Below, one piece after another: positions 4,489-5,123 of a DNA stretch of 5,123 nucleotides. How positions within the stretch are numbered: the stretch's first letter is position 1; each line of letters opens with the position of its first letter. A program made the translations under genes and the position numbers. The stretch comes from an uncultured Flavobacteriales bacterium (GTDB lineage Bacteria > Bacteroidota > Bacteroidia > Flavobacteriales > Crocinitomicaceae). The stretch is from positions 1 to 5,123 of the forward strand of contig CAMLDR010000251.1 of the NCBI GenBank assembly GCA_946478775.1. The letters are read 5' to 3'. The notes below the pieces were generated by a model, which saw only the letters and a list, made by a program, of their open reading frames with translations, was not told the DNA's origin and did no database searches.

Positions 4489-5123
4489 ATGAACACAAAC
4501 CTAAAAACCCTTCTCATAACGGTTACACTTTTCACGAACACCTTCTTTTCCAGTGCTCAGCAGGAACCGACTTTTGCGATGTTCTGGAACAATTATCAGC
4601 ACACCAATCCGGCTATGACGGGAGCAATCTACAAACACCAGGCACTGGTGACCTGGAAGGATTACCGCATGAAAGCAGTTTATGCACCGTTTCGCTACCA
4701 GCAAACCATTTGTGCGAATTATGCGGTGAAGCTGGATCGCATCAACAGTGGAATCGGTGCCAGTTACCGCTTTGATTCCCATTCGGGACAAGAATTCCAA
4801 ACCGGTTTGCTTTCTTATGCCTACCACATCCCAATCAAGTCACTCTTCCTGTCCATTGGTGTTTCAGGCGGAATCAAGACATTGAACTACCAAATTCCCA
4901 AATCTACAAATCAAACTTTGACAGATCATAAATATGCTCCGGCATTCAGTTCCGACTTCGGAATTGCCCTGCGTCATGAGAAATGGAATGTGGGCGTAAG
5001 TATGACCCAATGGAACAGTCCTGTTCTCAGATACAAAGACAGCGTGAACTATAATTTCAAGCTTGAACCTCATCTTTGGATTTTCGCGGATTACCGGTTT
5101 GCATTGGGAGAAAATTGGAGCCT
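4489..5123 (+). CDS. PorP/SprF-family type IX secretion system membrane protein, 3' partial
   Basis: The frame opens at ATG 4489, 11 bases after the preceding stop, and remains open for 211 codons to the window edge. A signal peptide (to about SSAQ, residues 21-24) is followed by FAMFWNNYQHTNPAMTGA (about 29-46). That is a variant of the FxxYxxNxxxxNPAxxGS start typical of PorP/SprF proteins. ALVTWKDYRMK and then alternating strands rich in aromatic residues and glycine (IGASYRFDS, LSIGVSGG) suit an outer-membrane beta-barrel. Members of this family work with the T9SS; several are needed for secretion or surface attachment of type B cargo and are often encoded directly after such cargo, as here. 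The partner is probably the frameshifted protein upstream. The family match is clear; the specificity for that partner is inferred from position. The minus-strand frames here are shadows. Confidence 0.88.
   Translation, partial: MNTNLKTLLITVTLFTNTFFSSAQQEPTFAMFWNNYQHTNPAMTGAIYKHQALVTWKDYRMKAVYAPFRYQQTICANYAVKLDRINSGIGASYRFDSHSGQEFQTGLLSYAYHIPIKSLFLSIGVSGGIKTLNYQIPKSTNQTLTDHKYAPAFSSDFGIALRHEKWNVGVSMTQWNSPVLRYKDSVNYNFKLEPHLWIFADYRFALGENWS

Noticed and set aside
4501..5073. Minus-strand frames at 4501-4827 and 4864-5073
   Set aside because: They are opposite the PorP/SprF-family gene, which has a signal peptide, the NPA motif and an uninterrupted frame to the window end.

Overview
The window looks like Bacteroidota chromosome, most likely Flavobacteriales and possibly near Fluviicola/Crocinitomicaceae (the family-level placement is an inference from protein style). 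The evidence is as follows. A T9SS type A sorting domain sits at the left edge. A gliding-motility-associated (CHU_C, T9SS type B) C-terminal domain and a PorP/SprF-family protein sit at the right. Two promoters fit the Bacteroidota pattern TTTG-N21-TAnnTTTG, the genes lack clear Shine-Dalgarno sites, and the DNA is AT-rich. All real genes are on the + strand, and the longest stretch without a gene is about 110 bases.

Left block (2-1375): the 3' end of a secreted T9SS cargo gene is followed after 2 bases by a tandem array of small lipoprotein genes. Two full paralogues (256-756 and 762-1259) have mature parts of equal length. The third copy (1265-1375) keeps only the signal peptide, lipobox and 13 further residues. 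The copies repeat with a 503-bp period. The gene junctions (721-817 and 1224-1320) are identical over 97 bp, while the gene bodies have diverged, largely at synonymous sites in the conserved core. Both full copies carry an in-frame run of ten G at the same codon position, so they are candidates for slippage-driven on/off variation.

Middle block (1390-3317): a Bacteroidota-type promoter leads into two successive pairs of small lipoprotein genes, A1-B1 and A2-B2. Within each pair the genes overlap by ATGA. B1 and B2 share the C-terminal motif TGKWTLKRK, and their DNA similarity runs past the stop codon, which suggests an old duplication of an A-B unit of about 1.05 kb. A weak hairpin plus T-run separates the pairs. 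All seven lipoproteins in the window begin their mature part with C-x-K-E.

Right block (3358-5123): a promoter 40/44 identical to the first drives a gene for a secreted protein with a Ca-binding-like NNNIDDDGD segment and a C-terminal type B sorting domain. A one-base frameshift near 3680 breaks it, and the rest of the frame is intact. Eleven bases later a PorP/SprF-family gene begins and runs off the window. Type B cargo genes next to PorP/SprF genes are a known arrangement in this phylum.

Overall the window encodes envelope and surface proteins: T9SS cargo, a T9SS-associated outer-membrane protein and a set of duplicated lipoproteins of unknown function. I recognise no enzyme, RNA gene, CRISPR array or transposase.
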